Of a stretch of DNA of 64,000 bases, positions 40,683 to 49,988 are shown in pieces (the first letter of the stretch is position 1; every line of letters starts with the position of its first letter). The notes under the pieces were generated by a model. It did no database searches, was not told the DNA's origin, and saw nothing but the letters and a program-made list of their open reading frames with translations. Source of the stretch: Rhizobium sp. RCAM05350 (GTDB taxonomy: Bacteria > Pseudomonadota > Alphaproteobacteria > Rhizobiales > Rhizobiaceae); contig CP087974.1 of assembly GCA_024426085.1 (NCBI GenBank), positions 2,604,001-2,668,000 of the forward strand, read 5' to 3'. The position numbers and the translations under genes are program-made.

Positions 40683-42275
40683 CTATTGCCCAAGTCCGAT
40701 GTTCTTCGGTGGATATTTCTTGAAGGTTGCCGCATGCCCCTTCATCTCGGCCGCCATGGAGGCAAGCCACGCATTCATGCGGTGGCCGACGGGATACTGT
40801 TCCTTCGGGTCGATGTAGAGATTGAACAGCCAGGGGGCGAGGCCGACATCGCTGACCGTGGTCATGTCGATGTTGAGCCACTGTGCCTGTTCCTGAACAA
40901 CCTTCAGGTGGATTTTGTATTCGTACATGCGCATCGACATCAGGTTCTGTTCGTTCCAAATGTAAACTTTTTCGCGATTGGACTGGCCGTTATCGGTAAG
41001 AAGAAACGAGGTCTGGTCGATGCCGTCGATGTAGCGGTCTGTCGGCACTTTGCTCCCAATACCGGCAAGATGCAGTGACGTATTGAAAAGGTCCATGAGA
41101 TCGAAGAGGTCGTCGCTTTCGCGGCCGGGCGTGATCACGCCCTTCCAATAGGCAATACCAGGAACCCGCACGCCGCCTTCCCAGGCCGACCCCTTCGCGC
41201 CGCGGAACGGCGTGTAGCCACCGTCCGGCCAGCTATCGAGTTGCGGACCGTTGTCGGAGGTGACGAAGATGAAGGTGTTCTCCAGTTCTCCAGCCTCGTC
41301 GAGCGCCCTGACGATCTCGCCGATATAGGCATCGACCTCCACGACCGCGTCCTTGTAGGGATATTTGCTGGCGCTCTTGCCCTCGAACTCCTTGGAGGCG
41401 AAGTTGTCCGCGTGCACCTTCATGAAGGAATGCTCTAGGAAGAACGGCGCGTCGCCCGCAGCCAGTTCCTTGATCTTCTTGACACTGAACTCCTTCAGCA
41501 AGCGATCGCCCTCGGCCATGTCCTCCTTGCTCTTGACCTTCTGTACCTCGCTGGTCTCGCCACCCTTGAAACCATGGACCAACGAAACGCTGGAGCCGGT
41601 CTTTTCGAGCATGGCAAGGCGTTCAGGATTGAGGACAAGATCGGGGTAACGCTCCTTGTAGATGTATTGCGTTATCTCCTTCTGCGCGCCGTAGTAGCCG
41701 TAGAACTCATGGAAGCCGACATCGTGCGGCCGCATGCCTTCGGCCTCCCCGACGTGCCACTTGCCCGACAGCACGGTCTTGTAGCCGACCTCGCCGAGCA
41801 GCTTCGGTAGAGATATCTCATCGGCCCACGGGTTCTTGGCGATCGTGTCGCCCGCCAGGATCGGGCGTGTCAGGCCCGTCCGCACCGGCAGCCGGCCGGT
41901 GAGAATGGCTGACCGGGTCGGTGTGCAGGTCGCCTGGGAATAGGTCGAGGTCAGCTTCAGGCCGTCCTGTGCAAGCCGGTCCATGTTCGGCGTCGCCGCG
42001 CCGACCGCCGCCCCGCCGCCAAAGCTCCCTGGGTCACCATAGCCCATGTCGTCGATGACAAACCAGACGATGTTCGGGCGCCTGCCCGTTTTCGCCAGCA
42101 AGGCATCGAGTTTCGCCTGCGCGGCTGAGGACTGATCGGTATGCACCAATGCCGGTTCCATGCTCTCGCTGATACGTTCGGCCTTGCTGAGCACCGACTG
42201 CGCAAGCGCAAATGTCAGGATCGCCGCGAGTATCGTGGTTTGCAGCGCGAGGGCGCGCAGTTTTTTCAGGTTCAT
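40683..42275 (-). CDS. exported arylsulfatase-family sulfatase
   Basis: Intact 530-residue enzyme. An N-terminal signal peptide is followed by a spacer and the sulfatase domain. NIVWFVIDDMGYGD gives the metal aspartates, CTPTRSAILTGR is the C-x-P-x-R site whose Cys becomes formylglycine, LSGKWHVG the conserved Lys/His, and FVTSDNGPQ the C-terminal metal site. It should hydrolyse sulfate esters in the periplasm. No maturase gene (FGE or AtsB) is present in the window. It lacks the NLRxDPFE tail but ends with a related LFNLYIDPKEQYPV. Confidence 0.92.
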   Translation of the reverse strand: MNLKKLRALALQTTILAAILTFALAQSVLSKAERISESMEPALVHTDQSSAAQAKLDALLAKTGRRPNIVWFVIDDMGYGDPGSFGGGAAVGAATPNMDRLAQDGLKLTSTYSQATCTPTRSAILTGRLPVRTGLTRPILAGDTIAKNPWADEISLPKLLGEVGYKTVLSGKWHVGEAEGMRPHDVGFHEFYGYYGAQKEITQYIYKERYPDLVLNPERLAMLEKTGSSVSLVHGFKGGETSEVQKVKSKEDMAEGDRLLKEFSVKKIKELAAGDAPFFLEHSFMKVHADNFASKEFEGKSASKYPYKDAVVEVDAYIGEIVRALDEAGELENTFIFVTSDNGPQLDSWPDGGYTPFRGAKGSAWEGGVRVPGIAYWKGVITPGRESDDLFDLMDLFNTSLHLAGIGSKVPTDRYIDGIDQTSFLLTDNGQSNREKVYIWNEQNLMSMRMYEYKIHLKVVQEQAQWLNIDMTTVSDVGLAPWLFNLYIDPKEQYPVGHRMNAWLASMAAEMKGHAATFKKYPPKNIGLGQ

Positions 42276-42389
42276 GGTAATCTCCCGCTTGGCTTTGTGT
42301 ATCTTCAACTGGACTGTTCTGCCACGATCTTCTGCGGACCGCGAAACGTTCGGCGGAGGCTCCACCGAACGCCACGTAGTTACGCGTTA

Positions 42390-42641
42390 CCTAGTCAGCT
42401 CGACGCGCACTTCGCCCGCTTCGGATGCCGATGCGGCCAATCGGGACGAAATCGAAGCCTTCGTGATTGCACCGGGCCAGACGGTCGTGATGCGCCGCGG
42501 TGTCTGGCACGATGCCTGCCGGGGTGTTTCCGGGCCTGCAGCCTATTACTGGATGGCGGTTTGTGGTCTCGGCGAAAGCCCTGGGTTCCCGTTGCAGGCG
42601 GGCCAAGGCTGGTTCAAGCGAACTCGGAGCAAAACACATAA
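42390..42641 (+). pseudogene. ureidoglycolate-lyase-like cupin remnant
   Basis: A plus-strand frame reads DEIEAFVIAPGQTVVMRRGV followed by WHDACR and AAYYWMAVCGLGESP, then shifts frame near 42584 to WVPVAGGPRLVQ and stops at 42641. The pattern AFVxxPGQxVxxxxGVWHD fits ureidoglycolate-lyase-type cupins. The N-terminal part is absent. Elsewhere in 42276-42795 I see only unassignable fragments. Confidence 0.5.
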
Positions 42642-42795
42642 CTGCTTTCTTCATCGGTGACGTGGCGATCGATGAATACTAAACCGCCGATCGCTGGCCC
42701 GGCCGTGCCGACAAGGGCATGGTCACCGAACTGCCCGCCGAAATCGGCGGCTCGATCGCCAATGCCGCCGTCGTCCATGCGAGCCACCGAGACTG

Positions 42796-42945
42796 TTAAG
42801 GACGCTCCTCGTCGTCCATCAGGATTCGTTCGGCTGCTCCGTCGAGATCGTCGTACTGACCGCTACGCAGCGACCAGAGGAAGGCCCCCAAGGCAGCCGC
42901 GCCCAGCAGCAATGCCAGTGGGATAAGAAAAACAAGGCTGCTCAT
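42796..42945 (-). CDS. ccoS: CcoS/FixS, cbb3 oxidase maturation protein
   Basis: A 49-residue single-helix protein (MSSLVFLIPLALLLGAAALG) with the conserved acidic cytoplasmic stretch SGQYDDLDGAAERIL. It is needed for cofactor insertion into cbb3 oxidase. Its ATG overlaps the presumed fixI stop (ATGA). Confidence 0.92.
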   Translation of the reverse strand: MSSLVFLIPLALLLGAAALGAFLWSLRSGQYDDLDGAAERILMDDEERP

Positions 42946-45200
42946 TCGGCGGCAGCCAGGGATCTGCCCTGGCCTCCCATTTGAGGACGCGATCATCCAG
43001 CGTCTGCCCGCTCCGTCTCTCAGTCGCAGAGCATTGGCGACGACGATAACCGAAGACAGCGACATGGCAGAGCGCGGCGATGAGCGGCGTGACATGGCCT
43101 GCGATTGCGACCGGCAGCGCAATCACGTTGTAGAGGACGGCCAGTACAAAATTCTGCCTGACCAGTGAGCCCGCCTTTCGGGCAACAGCGACAGCCATGG
43201 GAACGGCCCCAAGATCCTGATGAAGGAAGACGAAGTCTGCGGATCTGCGTCCGATATCGGTGGCATTGGCCGGTGCCATCGACACATGCGCGGCAGCAAG
43301 CGCCGGCACATCGTTGAGCCCGTCCCCAACCATCAAAACCCTTTGGCCATTGGTAGCGAGTATCTTCAGGCGATCCATCTTTTCGCCCGGCAGCAGACCG
43401 GCAGCGTAATCCAGGATGCCCAGATGCCGCGCAATCGCTGAGACCGCAGGCTCCCGATCGCCTGAAATCATTTTCAGCTGCAGGTTCGCCGCCTGCAATT
43501 CCTTCACCGCCCGCGCCGCGCCCGGCCGGACCTCATCCTCGAAATCGAACCGCGCGGTTAGGCGCCCGTCGCATGAGAGAACAGTTCCCAAACCTTGCTG
43601 CGCAGGGGCATCTGCCAGCGCCCATTCGGCCCGGCCGAGGCGATAGGTTCTGCCGTTGAACCGTGCTTCGACGCCAAAACCGGGTGTTTCGGTGATATCG
43701 GAAGGCGAGATATCCGGTCCACCTGTGGATGCGATAGACAGGGCAGCCGCAACCGGATGCCGGGAATGCCGTGCCATTGAGGCAGCGATTTCATGAGTTT
43801 CGGGTCGATGGAACTACCGTTCATCAATCTTGGTCTACCCAGTGTCAGCGTGCCGGTCTTGTCGAACACCACGGCATCTATTTCGGCCAGCCGCTCAATT
43901 CCGGAACCATCCTTCAGCATGATCCCGTTTTCCGAACAGGCGCCGCGCCGCAACGACCTGCACGATCGGCACGGCAAGCCCGAGCGCACAGGGACAGGTG
44001 ATGATCAGCACCGCAATGGCGATGCCGATGGCGCGGTGCCAGTCGCCCGTGGCCGTTATCCAGCCGAGGAACGTCATCACGGCGGCGGTATGAACGACTG
44101 GCGAATAGAGTTGGGCGGCCCGGTCGGCAAGACGCCGGTATCGGGCACGCCCGCCTTCGGCGGCTTCCATCATCCGCACCATTTCGGCGAGAAAGGAACT
44201 CTCCGCGTTCGCCGTGGCGACGATCCTCAGGGGACCGGCAAGATTAAGGGTTCCAGCCGTTACCACCGAACCGGGACCAACATGCTGAGGGGCGCTCTCG
44301 CCCGTTGCAATCGCGCAATCCATGTCCGATGCGCCTTCCTCGACACGGCCGTCCACCGGGACCCGGTCGCCGGCGGCAAGGTCGATGCGCATGCCGGGCT
44401 CCACCTCGCTCACCGGAACATAGTCCCGGCTGCCATCGTTCCGCACGATCATCGCCCCGCGCGGCGAAAGGCGCATCAATCCGCGCACGGCCACCCTCGC
44501 CCTTTCACGCATCGCGTAGTCGAGCGTGCGACCGATCAGCAGAAAGAAGATGAGAGACGTGGCGGCATCGAAATAGGCGTGTTCGCCAGAATGGATCGTA
44601 TCGTAGAGGCTAAGGCCGAAGGCGAGACAGATGCCGATGGAGATCGGCACGTCCATGTTGGTGCGGCCGCGCCGGAGGGCTGCCCAGGCGGAGCGGAAAA
44701 ACACCGGCCCGGAATAGAGCAGCGCAATCGTGGCCAGCGCCGCGGATATCCAATGGAAGGCCTGGCGCGTTTCCGCGTCCGCCCCCGACCAGATGGAAAC
44801 CGAAAGCAGCATGATGTTCATCGCGGAAAAACCCGCAACACTGAGCGCCCGGATCAGTCGGGGCAATTCAGGATCGGCGGTGCCGGCATCGGCCTCGGAC
44901 AAATGCGCGGCATAGCCGAGGCTCGACAGCGTTTCGATCATCGGCGGTGCCTGGTCGCCACGCCATTTGACGCTGACGCGCCGACTCGAAAGGTTCACAC
45001 GCGCCTTCTCGACACCGGGCAGCCGGGGAAAGCCCGCCTTCGATCGCCCGGATGCAGTTCGCACACCGGACGCCCGGCACGGAAATGTCCGTCTGATAGA
45101 GGCCGTCGCTCAAGGGGTGGCTCGCAAGCAGGGTCTCGCTTGCGCTTGGCGATCCGCGCGCCTCGGCGCCGATCTCGGCTCCGGGTGCGCAGCAGCTCAT
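42942..45200 (-). CDS. fixI: FixI/CcoI copper-exporting P-type ATPase (about five frameshifts)
   Basis: About 753 residues, supplying copper to cbb3 oxidase. It starts MSCCAPG, then an HMA domain with GVRCANCIRAIE, about eight helices with the intramembrane ITCPCALGLAVP, the phosphorylated Asp in VVFDKTGTLTLGR, and the hinge VGDGLNDVPALAAAHVS. Frame breaks lie near 45040, 43935, 43785, 43075 and 43000. With these corrected, the gene ends GRSLAAAE and a TGA overlapping ccoS. The start overlaps the DUF2189 gene (ATGA). Confidence 0.92.
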
Positions 45201-45982
45201 CTGATTGCCCTGTAGCTGTGCCATGTCGCGTGGCCGAGCAACGGGAAGACCACGACCAGCCCAAGCAGCCCGGTCAGCACGCTCGCAACAAACAGCGCCA
45301 GCACGATGACGCCCCAGGCGATCATCACCGGCAGGTTGTTCCAGACCAGTGAGATGCTGGTTCCCATCGCCGTAAAGGCGTCGGTCTTCTCGTTCAGCAG
45401 CATCGGCACTGCGAATGTACTGATTGCAAAGGAGAAGGCGGCAAAGAGCCCGCCAACGACCGTGCCGACGAGCAGCATGCCCCAGCCGATCGGCGTGGTG
45501 AACAGCATGGAGACAATGTGATCGAGGCCCGGAAAGGCCCGCAGGCCGAAGAACAGCGCATAGATGATGACGGCCGCCCGCATCCAGACCATGATCAGCA
45601 GGCAGAGTATCGCCCCGGTGAACCAGACTTGTGCGCCCGATTCCGCTTTGACGAAGATCATGCGGCTCAAACTGACGGGATTGCCGGCCTCGATGTCGAG
45701 GCTCTTCTGATAGAGGCCGATGGCAAGAAGCGGGCCGACCACCATGAAACCGGAAAGTGCCGGAAACAGGATGTAGTCGAGCCCAAGCACAAAGAGCCCC
45801 CAGACAATGACGAGCGAGACGAGAAAGACCGCAAGGCCATAGGCAAGGCTCGGTCCGGGCTGATGCAGGAGATCCCGCCACCCTGCCTTCAGCCAGTCGA
45901 AAGCGGCGCTTGCCGGGAGATTGCGCCGCCTTTGCTCTGCAAGCGGCCTGACCGCGGCTTCAGGACGATCGATGGCACCCAT
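45197..45982 (-). CDS. DUF2189-family membrane protein in the cbb3 operon
   Basis: Intact 261-residue protein with about six hydrophobic helices. DYILFPALSGFMVVGPLLAI and LYQKSLDIEAG are typical of the DUF2189 family. It lies where fixG and fixH are found in classical fixGHIS operons and overlaps fixI. Its function is unknown, and the linkage suggests a role in assembly or stability of the oxidase. Confidence 0.82.
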   Translation of the reverse strand: MGAIDRPEAAVRPLAEQRRRNLPASAAFDWLKAGWRDLLHQPGPSLAYGLAVFLVSLVIVWGLFVLGLDYILFPALSGFMVVGPLLAIGLYQKSLDIEAGNPVSLSRMIFVKAESGAQVWFTGAILCLLIMVWMRAAVIIYALFFGLRAFPGLDHIVSMLFTTPIGWGMLLVGTVVGGLFAAFSFAISTFAVPMLLNEKTDAFTAMGTSISLVWNNLPVMIAWGVIVLALFVASVLTGLLGLVVVFPLLGHATWHSYRAIR

Positions 45983-45997
45983 CCGTCTCTCCCTTCT

Positions 45998-46216
45998 TCA
46001 GCAGGCGGGTTTCGCCGCCTGGAATTTCACGGTTTCGCCGCTACCCTTTGCCGGCAGAACACAATCCGGTTGCGACGCGACCGCGACATAGACCAGATGC
46101 GCGTTGGCGCCGACAAAGAGCAGCACTCCGGCGGCGGCGATCGCCATCGCCATGCGCTTCCATTTGACCGGGCGTGGCGCGGAAGCCACCGTCGCCCCGT
46201 CATGTGCATTGCTCAT
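45998..46216 (-). CDS. 72-residue single-helix protein in the cbb3 operon
   Basis: MSNAHDGATVASAPRPVKWK then one helix (MAMAIAAAGVLLFVGANAHL) and a periplasmic tail with two cysteines (QPDCVLPAKG, AKPAC). The start overlaps the ccoP stop (ATGA), so it is translated with the oxidase. I cannot name it. The paired cysteines could bind copper or heme-handling partners. Confidence 0.75.
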   Translation of the reverse strand: MSNAHDGATVASAPRPVKWKRMAMAIAAAGVLLFVGANAHLVYVAVASQPDCVLPAKGSGETVKFQAAKPAC

Positions 46217-47073
46217 GGCGCCTCGCCTCCGAGCGTGTGAACGTAGACCGCCAGCATCTTGATATCCAAAGGTGACAGCCTTGTGCCCCAATGCGGCATA
46301 TGTCCCTGCCGCCCGGCATAGACCGTCGTGTAGATCGACTGCCGGTCGCCGCCATGGATCCAGTGATTATCGGTCAGGTCAGGTGCACCAACATCCTTCT
46401 TACCCTTGCCGTCCTCGCCATGACAGGCCACGCAATTGGCCGCAAAGACCTCTGCGGCCGGCGTTACCGCTTTCCGGCACCGACAGGGAGTAGACATAGT
46501 CTACCACCTCGTTGATCTTCCTGCGATCGAGGACCTCATCCCGGCCAAAGGCAAGCATCTGCGAAACACTGGGTATCCTCGTTTGTCGAGTTGATGCCGA
46601 CACGGATTGTCTCCGCAATCGTTTCCGGATCCGCCCCCCCAGAGCCACGTCTTCGCCGTGAGATCGGGGAAACCCGAGCCGCCGGTGGCATTGATGCCGT
46701 GACAGGCGGCGCAATTGTCGCGGAACAGCGTATGGCCGGTCTCCCGCACCTTGGCCATCAGCGCCTCGTCCGCCTCGATCTCCGGGAAACCCGCCGCCAT
46801 GATCTTGTCGGTCCAGACAGCACGCTCCGCCGCCGCGGTCTTGACCTGGCGCGCCACAACCTCGCGCTGGTCGATCCCGAGCAAGCCTTTCGTATAGGTC
46901 CAGCCGAGCGGCCAGGCGGGCATCAGGATCCAGTAGACGACGGCAAACAGCGTGCTGGCCGCCAGGAAAAACAGGACGACCCGCGGCACCGGCGTATCGA
47001 GTTCCTCGATACCGTTCCATTCGTGTCCCGTGGTCATGCGTCCGGTGATGGGATCGAGCTTCTCCGCAGCCAT
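46213..47073 (-). CDS. ccoP: CcoP/FixP diheme cytochrome c subunit (frameshifted)
   Basis: About 287 residues. One N-terminal helix (VVLFFLAASTLFAVVYWILM) anchors two cytochrome c domains with heme motifs CAACH (in FRDNCAACHG) and CVACH (in AANCVACHG). Frame breaks lie near 46625 and 46485. It feeds electrons to CcoN. The start at 47073 follows ccoQ by four bases. Confidence 0.94.
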
Positions 47074-47077
47074 CAAT

Positions 47078-47251
47078 TCAACTCCATGGCTTGTCGTCCT
47101 TGTCGAGAATGCTGGTCTTGGCGCGATCGAAGCGCGTCCTGTTGGATGGCCAGAGCGCATAGACCATGACCCCGACGGACATCGCGATGAGGTAGAACAG
47201 GCCCCAGCTCTTGGCAAAGGCAACGATCGTGCCGTGGTCGAGCGGCATCAT
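47078..47251 (-). CDS. ccoQ: CcoQ/FixQ small subunit
   Basis: A 57-residue single-helix protein, MMPLDHGTIVAFAKSWGLFY onward to MVYALWPSNRTRFDRA. GGAGG lies six bases before the first of two adjacent ATGs. It stabilises the interaction of CcoP with the core. Confidence 0.93.
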   Translation of the reverse strand: MMPLDHGTIVAFAKSWGLFYLIAMSVGVMVYALWPSNRTRFDRAKTSILDKDDKPWS

Positions 47252-47252
47252 C

Positions 47253-47986
47253 CTAGTCCTCCACCGACGCGGACTGCTGCTTGGCGGCATCCGTCAATTT
47301 GCCGAGAATTTGGAGATAGGCGACGACCGCGTCCATCTCGGTGACGCGCCCCGCATCGCCGTCGAAGGCCCGAACATGGGTTGCGTCGCCATAGCGCTCG
47401 GTGACGCCGCTCGCCCTGTCGCTGTCCGGCGATGCCTGCCCGAAAGCGTCCGAGGTTGCGTTGTTGATCATCTCCTGCGTGTAGGGCACGCCCACAGCCC
47501 GCTGCGCCGCCAGATGTTCGCCGAGATCATCGATTCTCAAGGCATTGCGCTGCAGCCAGCCATATTTCGGCATTACCGATTCCCGGCGCAACGTCGCGTG
47601 GATTGATCAGGTGCGCGACATGCCAGTCATCGGAATATTTTTCTCCGAGCCGTGCCAGGTCCGGCCCGGTGCGCCTTCGACCCCCACAACATCGGATGAT
47701 CGTATTTGGATTCGACCGCCAGCGAATAGGGACCGTAGCGCTCGACCTCGTCGCGCAAGGTGCGGATCATCTGCGAATGGCAGGCATAACAGCCCTCGCG
47801 GATATAGATGTTGCGGCCGGCCAGTTCGAGCGGTGTGTAGACGCGCATGTCGGGTGCATCCTCAACCGTCTCGTGGATCGTGAATAACGGCGCGATCTCG
47901 ACGAAGCCGCCGATCGCCGAAACACCGATGATGGCAAGCACGAAGCCGATGGCGCTGCGCTCGAGTTTGCGGTGGAATTCTGCCAT
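47253..47986 (-). CDS. ccoO: CcoO/FixO monoheme cytochrome c subunit (frameshifted)
   Basis: About 244 residues. An N-terminal helix ([20 protein letters not shown]) is followed by the heme motif in [12 protein letters not shown] and the conserved [19 protein letters not shown]. Frame breaks lie near 47665 and 47585. It accepts electrons between CcoP and CcoN. It starts six bases after the ccoN stop. Confidence 0.94.
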
Positions 47987-47992
47987 GGCCGC

Positions 47993-49651
47993 TCACTCCC
48001 CCGGCTGGACCGCGCGTGCCGTCGCGACGAGCGGAATATCCGCGTCGCCCTCGGCTTGCGCCAGCTCCATGCGGGACGCACGGATCGTCATCAGGACATT
48101 GTAGAGGCCCACGGCAGCGCCAAGCAGGAACAGCAGTCCGCCGAAGGTCCGCGCGATATAGTAGGGATGCATGGCCGACACGCTGTCGATGAAGGAGTAG
48201 GCGAGCGTGCCGCTTTCATTGTAGGTCCGCCACATCAGGCCCTGGATGATGCCGGAGTTCCACATCGTGAAAACGTAGATGATGGTTCCGGACAGCGCCA
48301 GCCAGAAGTGCACTTCGACGAGCTTCGGCGAATACATGGCCTCCCGCTTCCACATCCACGGCACGAGCGCATAGATCGATCCAAAAGTGATCATCGCCAC
48401 CCAACCGAGCGCGCCGGCATGGACGTGGCCGACGGTCCAGTCGGTATAGTGGGACAGCGAATTGACCGCCCGGATCGCCATGAACGAGCCTTCGAAGGTC
48501 GCAAGCCCGTAGAACACCGCCGCAACCATCATGAAGCGCAGCGTCGCGTCGTCGCGTACCTTGTGCCACGCGCCGTTCAGCGTCGCGAGCGCGTTGCCTG
48601 CTGACGCCCAGGACGGCACCAGAAGCACCAGTGAGAAGGTCATTCCGAGTGTCTGAACCCATTGCGGCAGCGCCGTGTAGTGAAGGTGGTGCGAGCCCGC
48701 CCACATATACATGAAGGTGATGCCCCAGAAGCTGATGATCGAGAGCCTGTAGGAGTAAATCGGCCGTCCGGCGCGCTTGGGCAGGTAGTAATACATCATG
48801 CCAAGGAAGCCGGCTGTCAGGAAGAAGGCGACCGCATTGTGCCCGTACCACCATTGGGTCATCGCATCCTGCACGCCGGAAAACAGCGAATAGCTCTTCG
48901 CATGGCCGAACGACACCGGCACAGCGAGGTTATTGACGATATGCAGCACTGCCACGACCAGAATGAAAGCCATGTAATACCAGTTGGCGACGTAGATATG
49001 CGGTTCCTTCCGTCGCGCCAGGGTGCGTATGTAGATGAGGAAGTAGACCACCCAGACGATCACCAGCCAGATGTCGGCATACCATTCGGGCTCGGCATAT
49101 TCTTTCGATTGCGTGACGCCGATCAGGTAGCCGCTCGCTGCGACCACACAGAAGAGGTTATAGCCGATGAGGACGAACCAAGGGCTGAGCTGATCCGGCA
49201 GCCCGCCCTGCGAGGTGCGTTGAAGAACGTGGAAGGAGGTTGCGATCAGCGCGTTGCCGCCGAACCCGAAGATGACGCCCGAGGTGTGAACGGGACGCAG
49301 CCGGCCGAAGCTCGCCCAGGCGGCATCGAAGGTCAGGTCCGGCCAGGCAAGCAGCGCCGCGACCCACACACCGACGAACATGCCGATAACCGCCCAGATC
49401 ATCGAAAGCACGATACCGGCCTTGGTCGGATCGTCGAAGTAGCGCTCCAGCCGTTTCGGGTCGGGTGTGGGAGAATAGAAATCCGACATGACGACGAATG
49501 CCAGCCCGACGCTGAAAGCAAGGACGATGAAACCCTGAGTGCCCATCAGGTCCGCGCGTCCTGCGACGCTCATCGTCAATCCCACCAGGCTGAGGACGAT
49601 GAGAATGACGACCGCGAGGCGCCGTTCGGTCATTGTCAAATTCGAAACCAT
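47993..49651 (-). CDS. ccoN: CcoN/FixN cbb3 oxidase catalytic subunit
   Basis: Intact 552-residue heme-copper oxidase subunit I with twelve or more helices. Heme and CuB ligands are visible in WWYGHNAVAFFLTAGFLGMM (CuB His with the crosslinked Tyr nearby), GSHHLHYTALP and WTVGHVHAGALGWV. It reduces O2 at low oxygen tension and pumps protons. It is the first gene of the operon. I found no clear FNR/FixK box upstream. Confidence 0.96.
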   Translation of the reverse strand: MVSNLTMTERRLAVVILIVLSLVGLTMSVAGRADLMGTQGFIVLAFSVGLAFVVMSDFYSPTPDPKRLERYFDDPTKAGIVLSMIWAVIGMFVGVWVAALLAWPDLTFDAAWASFGRLRPVHTSGVIFGFGGNALIATSFHVLQRTSQGGLPDQLSPWFVLIGYNLFCVVAASGYLIGVTQSKEYAEPEWYADIWLVIVWVVYFLIYIRTLARRKEPHIYVANWYYMAFILVVAVLHIVNNLAVPVSFGHAKSYSLFSGVQDAMTQWWYGHNAVAFFLTAGFLGMMYYYLPKRAGRPIYSYRLSIISFWGITFMYMWAGSHHLHYTALPQWVQTLGMTFSLVLLVPSWASAGNALATLNGAWHKVRDDATLRFMMVAAVFYGLATFEGSFMAIRAVNSLSHYTDWTVGHVHAGALGWVAMITFGSIYALVPWMWKREAMYSPKLVEVHFWLALSGTIIYVFTMWNSGIIQGLMWRTYNESGTLAYSFIDSVSAMHPYYIARTFGGLLFLLGAAVGLYNVLMTIRASRMELAQAEGDADIPLVATARAVQPGE

Positions 49652-49988
49652 TGCGTCCCTTCCCCTGCCTCAAAGCAACTTGCCATCGACGTCGAGTAGA
49701 AATTCAGTGCAACTATTTCAGATCAATAACTTACAGACATATGCCATCGATGGCGACGGGGCCGTTCCACGATGCCTTCCCCCGAAGGCGCGTGTCTCTC
49801 ATGGGAGACAAAGGAACTGTCGATCCTCACCATATGGCATTTTATTTTCTACCGCTAGGTGGTCGCGGTGCGACATACGCGCAGATTACGGACGACTATC
49901 CCAACCGCAAGCAGTTCAGAACATATCTTTTGTCAGCAAGGCAGGAGAGCCGTTTCCGCGCCGGGCCATCCGGCGGAAGGCAGATGCC
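49652..49988. other. intergenic region upstream of ccoN
   Basis: Probably carries the ccoN promoter (minus strand). Only a half-site TTGAT is found (49722-49726), and open frames here show no resemblance to known proteins. No gene is called. Confidence 0.4.

Noticed and set aside
42796..43122. FixI read-through into FixS as one protein.
   Set aside because: The shared frame follows from an indel near 43000. The correct frame gives a FixI tail GRSLAAAE and TGA overlapping the FixS start.
49713..49726. FNR/FixK box (TTGAT-N4-ATCAA) upstream of ccoN.
   Set aside because: Only the first half-site is right (TTGATCTGAAATAG on the minus strand). The second half matches two of five bases, so it is not called.
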